Shown here: piece by piece, positions 8,740 to 16,709 of the stretch | How the letters are laid out: the number at the start of each line of letters is the position of its first letter | Position numbering within the stretch: the stretch's first letter is position 1 | Source of the DNA: Leptospira sp. GIMC2001 | Lineage (GTDB): Bacteria; Spirochaetota; Leptospiria; Leptospirales; Leptospiraceae | Length of the DNA: 64,000 bases | Reading direction: 5' to 3' | Assembly (NCBI RefSeq): GCF_028462125.1 | Contig: NZ_CP115468.1 | Span: 2,783,559 to 2,847,558, forward strand | Program-made: the position numbers and the translations under genes | The notes under the pieces: generated by a model | Databases searched by the model: none | What the model saw: the letters and a program-made list of their open reading frames with translations, nothing else | What the model was told of the DNA's origin: nothing

Positions 8740-9399
8740 ATGAGAAATATGCCAATCAAAAAGCGAAGCGCTTCTCAAAAGAAAGCGAAAACTGCTGGTC
8801 GCCCTCGAAAAAAGAATGCATTGAATGTTAGAGAAGCTTTGATTCAGGCAGGTGCTGAACTTCTTAAGTCTACTTCTCTTGAAGAAATATCCCTTCGAAA
8901 AGTAGCCACACTAGCAGGAGTAAGCCATGTGGCAACCTATCACCATTTTGAGAATAAGAATGCATTATTTTCAGCTATGGCAGAAATCGGATTTCAGAAA
9001 TATTTTGATACCTTCCAAAAAGAATTAGCTCGAACCAATCAAGATTTTATAGGTCGGTACCAAGCTCTTGGTTGGACTTATTTTCAGTTTATAATGGACA
9101 ACCAACAATTCGCACGAATCATGTTCGGTGGCTTAGGTAAGAATGCTAAACGCAATCCAACTCTATCGGCCGTATCGAGAAGAACATATCGGCAGCTACA
9201 TGAAATCATAAGATTAGGTCAGAAAACAGGACATCTTAAACAAGGCAAAACTCGTGAAAAAACATTAGCATCTTGGGCGATGATTCACGGAATTGCAATG
9301 TTATTCCTGGAAGGAAGACTACAAATGAAAAATAATAAAGAAGAAATGGAGAAATTTATTCATAGCGTAACCGAATATACTTATATTGGGATGCTTTAG
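8740..9399 (+). CDS. TetR-family transcriptional regulator
   Basis: A DNA-binding repressor of the TetR family, 219 residues. A basic Lys/Arg-rich N-tail precedes the helix-turn-helix: 'ALIQAGAELL', 'EEISLRKVATLAGVSHVATYHHFENKNALF' (about residues 45-75) is the canonical arrangement with the YxHFxxKxxL ending. The C-terminal half ('YFQFIMDNQQFARIMFGGL', then 'ASWAMIHGIAMLFLEG') resembles the WHG-type ligand domain. It is divergent from the fadH-like/acyl-CoA dehydrogenase operon, with two identical dyads between. By analogy with FadR/PsrA-type TetR regulators it probably represses fatty acid oxidation until an acyl-CoA binds; this is inference. ATG at 8749 is an alternative start; neither has a clear ribosome binding site. 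Confidence 0.92.
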   Translation: MRNMPIKKRSASQKKAKTAGRPRKKNALNVREALIQAGAELLKSTSLEEISLRKVATLAGVSHVATYHHFENKNALFSAMAEIGFQKYFDTFQKELARTNQDFIGRYQALGWTYFQFIMDNQQFARIMFGGLGKNAKRNPTLSAVSRRTYRQLHEIIRLGQKTGHLKQGKTREKTLASWAMIHGIAMLFLEGRLQMKNNKEEMEKFIHSVTEYTYIGML

Positions 9400-9405
9400 A
9401 AAAAA

Positions 9406-9825
9406 TTAATTCAATGTATATTCATTTTTGCATATTCGCAATTCGATAAAAACAAGAACCAATATAATGAATTTCTCCGAGAAAAAATATAACACTCCGA
9501 GACCTGTCAGTATATCATAGAAATATATCACCAAAGAAAAACTAAGTATGCAATACATTAGATTTGCCATTGCCACAATCCAAAGCCGGAAGCTAAATAT
9601 TTTAGGTTGGATTAGATAGTTTGAAATTGAAAAAAATGCAAGAAACAAAGGAATTGGAAATAATTTATATAGAACATCTTTGGGCATACCAAATAAATCT
9701 ACCCAATAAGATAAAACGATTAAAAGAGAAGCAGAGAGCAATGCACCAAGACCATCGATCAGGAAAATAAAATTTGGCTTTTTATTAAAAAACTTATTGA
9801 ACTCAGAAAAAATCTTCATTATCAT
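9406..9825 (-). CDS. Small integral membrane protein of unknown function
   Basis: A 139-residue protein with four predicted membrane segments: about 21-43 (IDGLGALLSASLLIVLSYWV), 54-72 (FPIPLFLAFFSISNYLI), 80-103 and 110-128. A short basic N-terminus and a polar C-tail (ELRICKNEY) flank them. I do not recognise a characterised family; small four-helix proteins of this look are common as uncharacterised genes in Bacteroidetes and Leptospira. It lies last in a leftward series after the lipoprotein genes, 62 bases from the OmpA-like gene, and ends 6 bases from the end of tetR. Function unknown. Confidence 0.65.
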   Translation of the reverse strand: MIMKIFSEFNKFFNKKPNFIFLIDGLGALLSASLLIVLSYWVDLFGMPKDVLYKLFPIPLFLAFFSISNYLIQPKIFSFRLWIVAMANLMYCILSFSLVIYFYDILTGLGVLYFFSEKFIILVLVFIELRICKNEYTLN

Positions 9826-9887
9826 TCCAAAATAAATTGCAATGTTTTACAGTATTGTAAAAAATATTATTCATCCATTTTTAATAA

Positions 9888-10622
9888 TCAATTTTCTTCG
9901 AATTCTAAAATAAATAAAATAACTCCTCTAAATACTGAATCTTTAAAAATTCCTTTCTCGGATTCAAGATTTGACATCGTATAAATTCTATTTTCATCTA
10001 GTCCCAATTTTATAAATTCGTTCTTAACGGATTCAGCTCGATTCTGAGCTAGAATGAGATTTTGGGACCGATCACCAGTTGAATCGGCAGATCCCACCAA
10101 AAGTAATTTTACTTGTGACTTTAGCAATTGCGCAGAAATCAATTTCAGGCGATTGGATTCAGATGGAGTGACGACTGATGAGGAATTTGCAAATGACACA
10201 GTTGTAAGCGCGGTTGGTTGCTTGATAATTTTTATTTTAGGCATATCCGCAACTAAGGAATTTTCTTGCCCGGCATATCCACATCCGAAGTAAGTCTCAG
10301 TCGTGCTAATAAAACTAAATAAAAAACCCAAGAAAGAAATTCCCAAATCTCTAAAGGTAAAAGTTTCTTGGAATTTTACATTTGAAAAATTGATTTGTTT
10401 TTCTGAAAGCGGCGATCTATTCCAACGATTTAGAGCAACAACAAACAAAAAGTTAACAACTGATCTCTGATCGAGAATCTTGCAATCATCATAGTTCGAC
10501 TGATCACCATTCAAGAATAATTCAGAAGAAGTCTTGATACTTCGAATAGTGAATAAATCTGTATGGCATTGGAAGTGAAAAATTACAGCAATTAATAAAA
10601 ATAGAATTTTTACACTTTGCAT
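9888..10622 (-). CDS. Lipoprotein with degenerate OmpA-like C-terminal domain
   Basis: The signal peptide ends in 'FHFQC' (Cys about residue 19), a Leptospira-style lipobox. The middle region has no recognised domain but a Tyr/Gly/Cys-containing hydrophobic stretch near 90-115. The last 90 residues follow the OmpA peptidoglycan-binding pattern: 'VKLLLVGSADSTGD', 'NLILAQNRAESVKNEFIKLG' and 'ENRIYTMSN'. In canonical OmpA domains this is GHTD...N..LS..RA..V...L...G, so the core Asp and Arg positions are present although the first motif reads GSADSTG. It probably tethers to the cell wall. It lies 43 bases downstream of the lipoprotein paralogues on the same strand and may be the fourth gene of that operon. 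Confidence 0.72.
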   Translation of the reverse strand: MQSVKILFLLIAVIFHFQCHTDLFTIRSIKTSSELFLNGDQSNYDDCKILDQRSVVNFLFVVALNRWNRSPLSEKQINFSNVKFQETFTFRDLGISFLGFLFSFISTTETYFGCGYAGQENSLVADMPKIKIIKQPTALTTVSFANSSSVVTPSESNRLKLISAQLLKSQVKLLLVGSADSTGDRSQNLILAQNRAESVKNEFIKLGLDENRIYTMSNLESEKGIFKDSVFRGVILFILEFEEN

Positions 10623-10665
10623 ATCAAACGTATGAGTAGAGTAGAAAACGACCCTCTACCTTCCC

Positions 10666-12012
10666 CTACTCTAACTCCGCATACATGGCAGGAAGATAGA
10701 TATTCATATCCTTACCAATCGCTGGATTGGGTGCTTCTTGGTTATCACTCCAAGGTGCAGAATTGAAGTCAGGCGCTATTGATGGGTGGAACGGATCATG
10801 GAAGCAAACATCAGAGAAGCTCGCTCCTTTAGGATTAGGTCGACATGTTAGTGGATAGCTAGCAGATGGTGCCAACATGATACTCCCACTCGGCCATAAT
10901 TCAATATCCTCTGGGTATTTATGAGGTCGAAATTTTGTTTCTGGTGAATTCGAATCCCAATGGAATACATTTCTTGCATCCACTGAAATCTTTAATTTCG
11001 AAAAGTTATCATTTTTTGAATTGGTTTTAATTGGCATTATATACGTTCGTATCTTACCATTTGCGCTCTCCGAAATCTCCTTATATGATCGCGTAAATTG
11101 AAAGTATCCAGTTCCATTTACTGCATGATTTACCCTGCCATTACCTCCTAAAGTTAATTGACTCAATTGTTCAGGTTGGGTAGCTCGCCTAGTTAAGTCA
11201 TACTCATTTCCACCAACTCCAAAAAAACCTGTTTGTCTTTTGATTCGAGCAAACTGACCAAGTCGAATTGGATATTCATCTGGTCTTGTTCGATAAGTAC
11301 ACCTCTGAAGAAAATACCCATTCGATCCATCACAAGCTTGGTATACATGAGTATTCCATGTTTGGAAATCATGAGATTCTATATCGGTATTATAGTTTCC
11401 CAACCAAGTCGTTATAATAGCCAAAGAGTCAGGATCTGGGATTAAATCTCTATCAAAGGTTAAATAAACATGCTCCAACTCGATTCCCACTCTATCATAG
11501 TCTCCGTTCAATACAGATTGTGGAATCGAATTGGCAATATAGCCATTAGTATTGGAAACAGAAAGCGCAGGTATTCCTCCGAATATACCAGTCGAACTTG
11601 GATCATGAATCTCAACACCATTCGCTCCGAATTGTCTAGTCCAATCTATGGTAAAATCGGCATTTGCCGCTGACTCTTCCCCTGGTTTAACACCATCTTT
11701 CTTCCAGAAATAAATATTCCAAATGGTTAAAGATACAGAACTTGCACTTCCAAATTTATCTTGGAATCCGTCACCCGTTCCATCTCCATATTCATCCTTT
11801 CGTAGTCCTTGCATATTGACGATCTGATCGCTAACAGTTAAATTCCGACTTCGCCCGTTGACAGAAGAATCATTTGCTACAAAGACAAATTCAAAATTAC
11901 TTTGCTGGCTCAAGAGAAATAAACCCAATAAGAGATTGTCATCACCGTTGTCGGGTTTTTGACAACCAATAAAAAGAGCGAATATTAGAATCAGTGAATA
12001 TAGATTTTTCAT
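10666..12012 (-). CDS. Lipoprotein, downstream paralogue of a tandem pair
   Basis: A 448-residue exported protein with signal and lipobox 'LFIGCQ' (Cys about 17). I do not recognise the family. A segment beginning 'VNMQGLRKDEYGDGTGDGFQ' (about 62-95) and the final 33 residues ending 'NIYLPAMYAELE' are nearly identical to those of the paralogue upstream, while the middle differs widely apart from scattered motifs such as 'GIELEHVYLTFDRD' and 'RKYPED'-like 'PHKYPEDIELWP'. Asp/Gly-rich 'DGTGDGFQDKFG' looks like a calcium-binding loop. The duplication extends at DNA level 13 bases past the stop. It is separated from the upstream paralogue by 22 bases, so the genes form one operon. Likely surface exposed; function unknown. 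Confidence 0.75.
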   Translation of the reverse strand: MKNLYSLILIFALFIGCQKPDNGDDNLLLGLFLLSQQSNFEFVFVANDSSVNGRSRNLTVSDQIVNMQGLRKDEYGDGTGDGFQDKFGSASSVSLTIWNIYFWKKDGVKPGEESAANADFTIDWTRQFGANGVEIHDPSSTGIFGGIPALSVSNTNGYIANSIPQSVLNGDYDRVGIELEHVYLTFDRDLIPDPDSLAIITTWLGNYNTDIESHDFQTWNTHVYQACDGSNGYFLQRCTYRTRPDEYPIRLGQFARIKRQTGFFGVGGNEYDLTRRATQPEQLSQLTLGGNGRVNHAVNGTGYFQFTRSYKEISESANGKIRTYIMPIKTNSKNDNFSKLKISVDARNVFHWDSNSPETKFRPHKYPEDIELWPSGSIMLAPSASYPLTCRPNPKGASFSDVCFHDPFHPSIAPDFNSAPWSDNQEAPNPAIGKDMNIYLPAMYAELE

Positions 12013-12034
12013 TAGTACATTCCTCTGCCTTCCC

Positions 12035-13399
12035 CTACTCTAACTCTGCATACATGGCAGGAAGATAGATATTCATATCCTTACCAATCGCTGGATTTGG
12101 TGCTTCTTGGTTATCGCTCCAAGGTGGCGAATTGAAGTCAGGCGCTATCGATGAGTGGAGGTCATCATGAAAACACAAAGGATTTCCGTTAAACGCAGGT
12201 CGTGGATCAGGAACGCAGGTCTCTGGTAAATTATTTACAGTCGACCAGTTGATCCAATTTGATAAATCACTTTTATCACCCTCATTTCGTCCATCTGTCG
12301 TACCAGGTGGAAAAAGTTCAAAATCATCTGGATATCTGTGAGGTTTAAATTTCGCATTGGATGAATTAGAATCCCAATGTAAAACATTAGAAGCATTTAC
12401 ATTTACTTTTAGCTTGTTATAGGTTTCTTTATTCTCCTCAATTTTAATTGGCATAACATACATTTTCAGTAAGGTTTGCGTAACAATATCTTTGGATTCT
12501 CTAAAGTAACCAATGGAATTAATATTCCTATTTACTTTCTTAGATCCGCCAAACCCTAGATATTTGCGCTTAGATGCTCCTTCATTTTCAAGAAACACCG
12601 TCCTGTCAAATTCGTTACCCCCAATTGTGAAATGCCCCGTATATCTACTGATAGGTAAAAACGCTCCAAGATTTACTGGGTAGCGAGGTGCGTTGGTTCT
12701 ATCAACGCAGGTCTCTAAATTATAGTCGCTTCCTTCTCTACATTTTTGGTAAAAGCTCGAATACCAAGTGCCATAGTCGGAATATTCATTATAAATATGT
12801 TCATTTGGAGTTTGCATTTCCGTTTCAACAATTGATAATACATCGGGATTTTCGAGAACATTAGAGTCAAATGTATATATGATTGATCTGAATTGTATTC
12901 CGATTCGATCATAGGTTCCATCTAGAATTTCATCCGGTAAGTTTTTTCCAATAAATTCATTTGCTTTACTCACAGTAAGACGAGGAATATATTGCCAACC
13001 TTCCCTACCGGGCTGATCTTGAAACTGTTTTACACCCGCAATTGTCAAATCGGCATTTTCTGTAGTCTCCTCACCTAATGGTATATTTCCTTTCTTCCAA
13101 AAGTAAATATCTCCCATTGTTAACGATACGGAACTCGCACTTCCAAATTTATCTTGGAATCCGTCACCTGTTCCATCTCCATATTCATCCTTTCGTAGTC
13201 CTTGCATATTGACGAGTTGATCAGTATTTAAATTTCTCGCATTAGAGAGAAAAGTAGAGGAGTCATTTATAAAATGAAATTCCAAATTTGTTTTATGTAA
13301 CAAAAATAACAGTGCAAATAAATTATTTTTATTATCTTCGTTATTCGCACAGTTTGAAAAGCAACTAATAAGAGCAGTTAAAAATAATATAATTTTCAT
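12035..13399 (-). CDS. Lipoprotein, upstream paralogue of a tandem pair
   Basis: A 454-residue relative of the next gene, with lipobox 'CFSNCAN' (Cys about 17). The N-terminal block with 'GDGTGDGFQDKFGSASSVSL' and the C-terminal block are almost unchanged between the two; the centre carries different loops and Cys positions ('YQKCREGSDYNLETC' here). Its ATG overlaps the TAA of the SbsA-like gene by one base (TAATG), a classic reinitiation junction. It is therefore probably made in fixed ratio with the Ig-domain protein. Function unknown; an outer-surface location is inferred from the lipidation signal. Confidence 0.75.
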   Translation of the reverse strand: MKIILFLTALISCFSNCANNEDNKNNLFALLFLLHKTNLEFHFINDSSTFLSNARNLNTDQLVNMQGLRKDEYGDGTGDGFQDKFGSASSVSLTMGDIYFWKKGNIPLGEETTENADLTIAGVKQFQDQPGREGWQYIPRLTVSKANEFIGKNLPDEILDGTYDRIGIQFRSIIYTFDSNVLENPDVLSIVETEMQTPNEHIYNEYSDYGTWYSSFYQKCREGSDYNLETCVDRTNAPRYPVNLGAFLPISRYTGHFTIGGNEFDRTVFLENEGASKRKYLGFGGSKKVNRNINSIGYFRESKDIVTQTLLKMYVMPIKIEENKETYNKLKVNVNASNVLHWDSNSSNAKFKPHRYPDDFELFPPGTTDGRNEGDKSDLSNWINWSTVNNLPETCVPDPRPAFNGNPLCFHDDLHSSIAPDFNSPPWSDNQEAPNPAIGKDMNIYLPAMYAELE

Positions 13400-15105
13400 T
13401 ATTGGATACCCCCGATCGAAAGTGGATTGTTTAGAAAATCCCTAGCCAAGTAACTGCTTGAGCCAAAGTAGTAAAGCAAATTATCTATGCTTGACGCTCT
13501 TGGACAATAAGTTTGCCAGTTACTATAAGTTCCGCAATAGCTACGATCTTCATAGATTTGAGCTTCCAGAGTGGAATTACTGGTAGATGTTGAAAAAGTG
13601 GCGGTCGAAGAATTACTATCAATAAAGTTAAATCCAGAATAATTACCAGAATATGTAAACACCTTTGCCATCGAATTCTTTAATCCAGTATTTACTCCAT
13701 AAGCACATCCTGCTATGTCGAATGAGACTGGATAATGCCCAACCGGTAAATTGCAGCTGGATCGATCGCAAGCAAACCCCATACCATTAGAAACGTCACA
13801 TTGAAATATACAACCAGCCCATTCCAATGGATTTCTAAAAATAGGTTCAAATCTAGTTCCAGAATATTTATTGGGTCGACAGTCATAAGGATAGTATGTC
13901 CTATACCTATATCCCAAACTAAAACTCACCGTTGACAACGTAGTTGCATCCATAGATCGATTCATGGTTAGAACTGCTGTTGTGTCTGTAATATCAGCTC
14001 TTCTTAAGTAACCAATCAATGGTTGCACAGCTGGAGGATCATTTGTGAGCGAAACGGGATAGCTAAATGCTCCCACTGCTCTGCCAGAAAGGTCTCGAGG
14101 GGGAGCGGCATTGTTTCGGAATATATCCAAGGTTCTGCCGTAAATGGTTGCATAATTTTGCCCATCGAGGAAGGCAAAGCTAGGAATCCAATAACTTGCC
14201 ACAAATGTTATTGGATCATAAGATTGAAGTTGAACCGGTAGGTTTACATTTGTTACACGAATTTGGGCGTTGACTGCATTGGTTAAAGTGTTGCGATCCA
14301 TCTCTTCAGTGAACTGAATTGTGAAGTGGATTCCATCCACGAATTGAGTTGGCACTGGACCATCTAGTGTATAATTCGCAATCGTCGGATTGACAGTATC
14401 AACTGTTTTGAATTTAAAGGATCGCGTTCCAATTGTTACATTGTTGGAAGTATCAGCGATTCCTGGTTCCAATCGAATCTCATAATATGCATTTTGCAAT
14501 AAGGTTCCAGGTAATGATCTCGTAAATGTCGCAATCTTTCTAGAATTATCCAAGCTTATATAGTTTAACATCTCTGAGCTTATCAGAGTTCCTAAATGGT
14601 TTCGACGATCTAGATATACTGAATTGGATAGACTTGCACCATTGATTTCTTCGTTGAAGAAGATTTGGAAACTATTTGTTGCAAGTCCGACAGCATTCGT
14701 AGGCGTTCCTATGGCAATTGCTATTGGCGGCATTGTATCAACAGTTCTAAATGAATAGCTCTCCCAGGTTAGTGTAAGTGGATTACCGTTTGCATCCTGA
14801 ATACCAGATGTCCAGAAATTCAAATGATAAGTAGATGATTCTTCAAGCCCTGACACAGTATAGTTAGCTACCGTATTCCCCGCTGTCAGTCCGGTAAAAT
14901 TTAAGCTAGGTGTTCCCATTCCAGAAATAGTCAATGCGTTAAACGAAGCTGGATCCATTGGTTCATCAAATGCAATTGAGATTGTACTGGGTGCAGTCGA
15001 AATCACAGAATGGGTGGTTGGTGTGATCCCCACTATTTCTGGAAAAGTGGAATCCAGTGTTCGGAAAGTTCCAATTGCTTGATTTGGCATTTTATAATGA
15101 TTCAC
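13399..15105 (-). CDS. SbsA-type Ig-like (Big_5) domain protein lacking a signal peptide
   Basis: A 568-residue protein with about four tandem SbsA-like Ig domains: around 24-125, 128-237, 238-355 and 360 onward. Repeated signatures are 'xxxISIAFDEPMD', 'FQIFFNEEIN', 'FTIQFTEEMDRNTL' and 'AVLTMNRSMDATTL', each followed by the 'SYSFRTVDT'-type end strand. The C-terminal 170 residues contain eight or more Cys, suggesting disulfides outside the cytoplasm. Yet the frame starts GTG at 15105 directly with 'MNHYKMPNQAIGTF' and no signal sequence, and none is encoded just upstream in other frames. A consensus promoter sits right before the start, so the transcript would be almost leaderless. Either a 5' truncation, a non-classical exporter, or an intracellular form is possible. 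First gene of the lipoprotein operon. Confidence 0.75.
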   Translation of the reverse strand: MNHYKMPNQAIGTFRTLDSTFPEIVGITPTTHSVISTAPSTISIAFDEPMDPASFNALTISGMGTPSLNFTGLTAGNTVANYTVSGLEESSTYHLNFWTSGIQDANGNPLTLTWESYSFRTVDTMPPIAIAIGTPTNAVGLATNSFQIFFNEEINGASLSNSVYLDRRNHLGTLISSEMLNYISLDNSRKIATFTRSLPGTLLQNAYYEIRLEPGIADTSNNVTIGTRSFKFKTVDTVNPTIANYTLDGPVPTQFVDGIHFTIQFTEEMDRNTLTNAVNAQIRVTNVNLPVQLQSYDPITFVASYWIPSFAFLDGQNYATIYGRTLDIFRNNAAPPRDLSGRAVGAFSYPVSLTNDPPAVQPLIGYLRRADITDTTAVLTMNRSMDATTLSTVSFSLGYRYRTYYPYDCRPNKYSGTRFEPIFRNPLEWAGCIFQCDVSNGMGFACDRSSCNLPVGHYPVSFDIAGCAYGVNTGLKNSMAKVFTYSGNYSGFNFIDSNSSTATFSTSTSNSTLEAQIYEDRSYCGTYSNWQTYCPRASSIDNLLYYFGSSSYLARDFLNNPLSIGGIQ

Positions 15106-15113
15106 TAGGCTTT

Positions 15114-15142
15114 ATTTTACCGTAGATTGAGGCATCTGTCAA
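15114..15142 (-). promoter_or_regulatory. Consensus sigma-70 promoter for the SbsA-like/lipoprotein operon
   Basis: On the minus strand TTGACA (15142-15137) is followed by exactly 17 bases and TAAAAT (15119-15114). The expected start of transcription, about 7 bases further, falls at 15107-15108, only 2-3 bases before the GTG at 15105. Translation from GTG would be leaderless; from ATG at 15090 the leader would be about 17 bases. Confidence 0.72.
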
Positions 15143-15168
15143 TGGACTAGAAATTTATTGTGATCGGA

Positions 15169-15221
15169 ATTATTCGAATTTCGAATCAAAACGGTGAAAC
15201 ATTCATCGATATTCGAATAAT
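15169..15221. promoter_or_regulatory. Long inverted repeat in divergent promoter region (candidate operator)
   Basis: ATTATTCGAAT (15169-15179) is repeated as its exact inverse ATTCGAATAAT (15211-15221), with a further TTCGAAT directly after the first arm. Each arm contains the palindrome ATTCGAAT. It lies between the SbsA operon and the small HTH regulator gene and is a plausible binding site for that regulator; this is inference. Confidence 0.5.
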
Positions 15222-15276
15222 CTGATATTTTTTTATTGCAAAAGAAATCAGATTTCTTACAATATAGGCTAAAATT

Positions 15277-15756
15277 ATGAATTTATTTGAAAAACGTAGA
15301 ACACAATTAAAATTATCTCGCAAAGATATTTCGATAGAATTAAATATTCCAATCTATACCATCAATAAGATGGAATCTGAAAAGTGGACAGAATGTTCGA
15401 TTGAGTCAATTGTTTCTGTATCCAAGCGTCTGAATGTAAATATATATTCTCTAATCGAAAGTCAGTTCCAGATTCCCAGAGAAAGTCTAGAGAGTGGATC
15501 TGATGAATATGAATACCATATTCTCAGCATGGCGCATTCCCGCATGCAAATGTTACTGTTCTTTATGGATGAATTTTGCAAAGTAGCTCAAGTCCGCAAA
15601 ACCGATTACAACCTAACGCGAATTGGATGTTCCTTAGAAGCAATGAACAATCTCAGTTATGTTACCCAAGCTCTTAAGGACAAGCGAATCACTCGCAAAG
15701 AAGCCTTACAAAAATTTCCGCCTGATTTCAAGTCAAGCAAAAGAAATTCTGTATGA
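15277..15756 (+). CDS. Small HTH (XRE-like) regulator
   Basis: A 159-residue protein whose N-terminal 60 residues match the Cro/C1 helix-turn-helix: 'RRTQLKLSRKDISIELNIPIYTINKMES' followed by 'SIESIVSVSKRLNVNIYSLIE'. The C-terminal 90 residues are helical and unassigned, with 'YHILSMAHSRMQMLLFFMDEF' and a basic tail. It is divergent from the SbsA/lipoprotein operon across 170 bases that hold the inverted repeat at 15169-15221, so it may control that operon or itself. No ligand domain is recognised. Confidence 0.75.
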   Translation: MNLFEKRRTQLKLSRKDISIELNIPIYTINKMESEKWTECSIESIVSVSKRLNVNIYSLIESQFQIPRESLESGSDEYEYHILSMAHSRMQMLLFFMDEFCKVAQVRKTDYNLTRIGCSLEAMNNLSYVTQALKDKRITRKEALQKFPPDFKSSKRNSV

Positions 15757-15800
15757 TCCAATTACACCAGCATGGAGATCATACCCAAACATTCACTTAT

Positions 15801-16589
15801 TCAAATATTCTTAACTTCACCCAAACCTTCAAAGACTGGCTTGGAAAATAAATAACCCTGATAGTATCGAATTCCCAGTTCCATCAACCTTTTGTATTCG
15901 CCAGTAGTTTCAATCCCTTCTGCGACCACTTTGATTCCAAGTTTATCCGACAGATTCACAATAGATTCAACTATCAAAGTTTTGGAATGAGTAGTATCAA
16001 TGTCTCTCACAAGTTCCATATCTATTTTAAGAAAATCAGGTTGGAATTTAGCAAGCAGATTGAGTCCAGAATAACCAGCACCAAAATCATCAATTGCCGT
16101 TAGAAATCCTTGCTTTTTATATGAATTAAAAATTCCCAAAAGATGCTTCTGATCTACAACTTCTTCTGCCTCCGTCACTTCAAATATGATCTGATTGACT
16201 GGAAAATTGAATTGTTCGGACGCCTCAAGTGTTGCCGCGATGCATGTCTCTGGTTTGTAGACCGCATTTGGCAAGAAATTGATATTCAGCATGGATTTCA
16301 TCTTGAGTTTTGATGCGAGTTCAATTGCTTTGATGCGACAAGATTGATCAAAAGAATACCGATTCTGGGAATTGATCTGCGAGAATACCCAACCTGCACC
16401 TTCCCCGTTAACACCCCGAACGAGAGCTTCATGCGAGTAAATAAATTGCTTTTTTGCATCCCAAATTGGTTGGAAAGCCATAGAAATGGGGAATCCGAGC
16501 GCTTTTCCCTCTCTACATTCGGAACAAGACAGAGGGCGGAACGGCTGGGGGAATTCGGATGGAATGGAGGATAAATTGATCTGAGACAT
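15801..16589 (-). CDS. Stand-alone EAL-domain c-di-GMP phosphodiesterase
   Basis: A 262-residue protein made up almost entirely of an EAL domain, which hydrolyses cyclic di-GMP to pGpG. All active-site motifs are present: 'HEALVRG' (EAL, about 53), 'NINFLPNA' (Asn), 'FEVTEAEE' (Glu), 'AIDDFGAGYSGL' (the DDFGxGYS loop), 'DFLKID' (Lys) and 'VVAEGIET' plus 'QGYLFSKP'. The N-terminal 25 residues carry 'SCSECREG', a CxxC pair that could bind metal or sense redox state. No membrane segment or GGDEF domain. It lies alone, convergent with the HTH gene and divergent from the M23 peptidase gene. Catalytic activity is expected. Confidence 0.9.
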   Translation of the reverse strand: MSQINLSSIPSEFPQPFRPLSCSECREGKALGFPISMAFQPIWDAKKQFIYSHEALVRGVNGEGAGWVFSQINSQNRYSFDQSCRIKAIELASKLKMKSMLNINFLPNAVYKPETCIAATLEASEQFNFPVNQIIFEVTEAEEVVDQKHLLGIFNSYKKQGFLTAIDDFGAGYSGLNLLAKFQPDFLKIDMELVRDIDTTHSKTLIVESIVNLSDKLGIKVVAEGIETTGEYKRLMELGIRYYQGYLFSKPVFEGLGEVKNI

Positions 16590-16709
16590 GAGCTAGGTTT
16601 TATTGTCACATAATTCCATTTTTTGTCTAGAAAAATTCCAGTTTTAGAGATTGACGTTCTGCTATGGTCGAATATTTTGGCAGTGCACAATAAAAAATTG
16701 AGGCAATAA

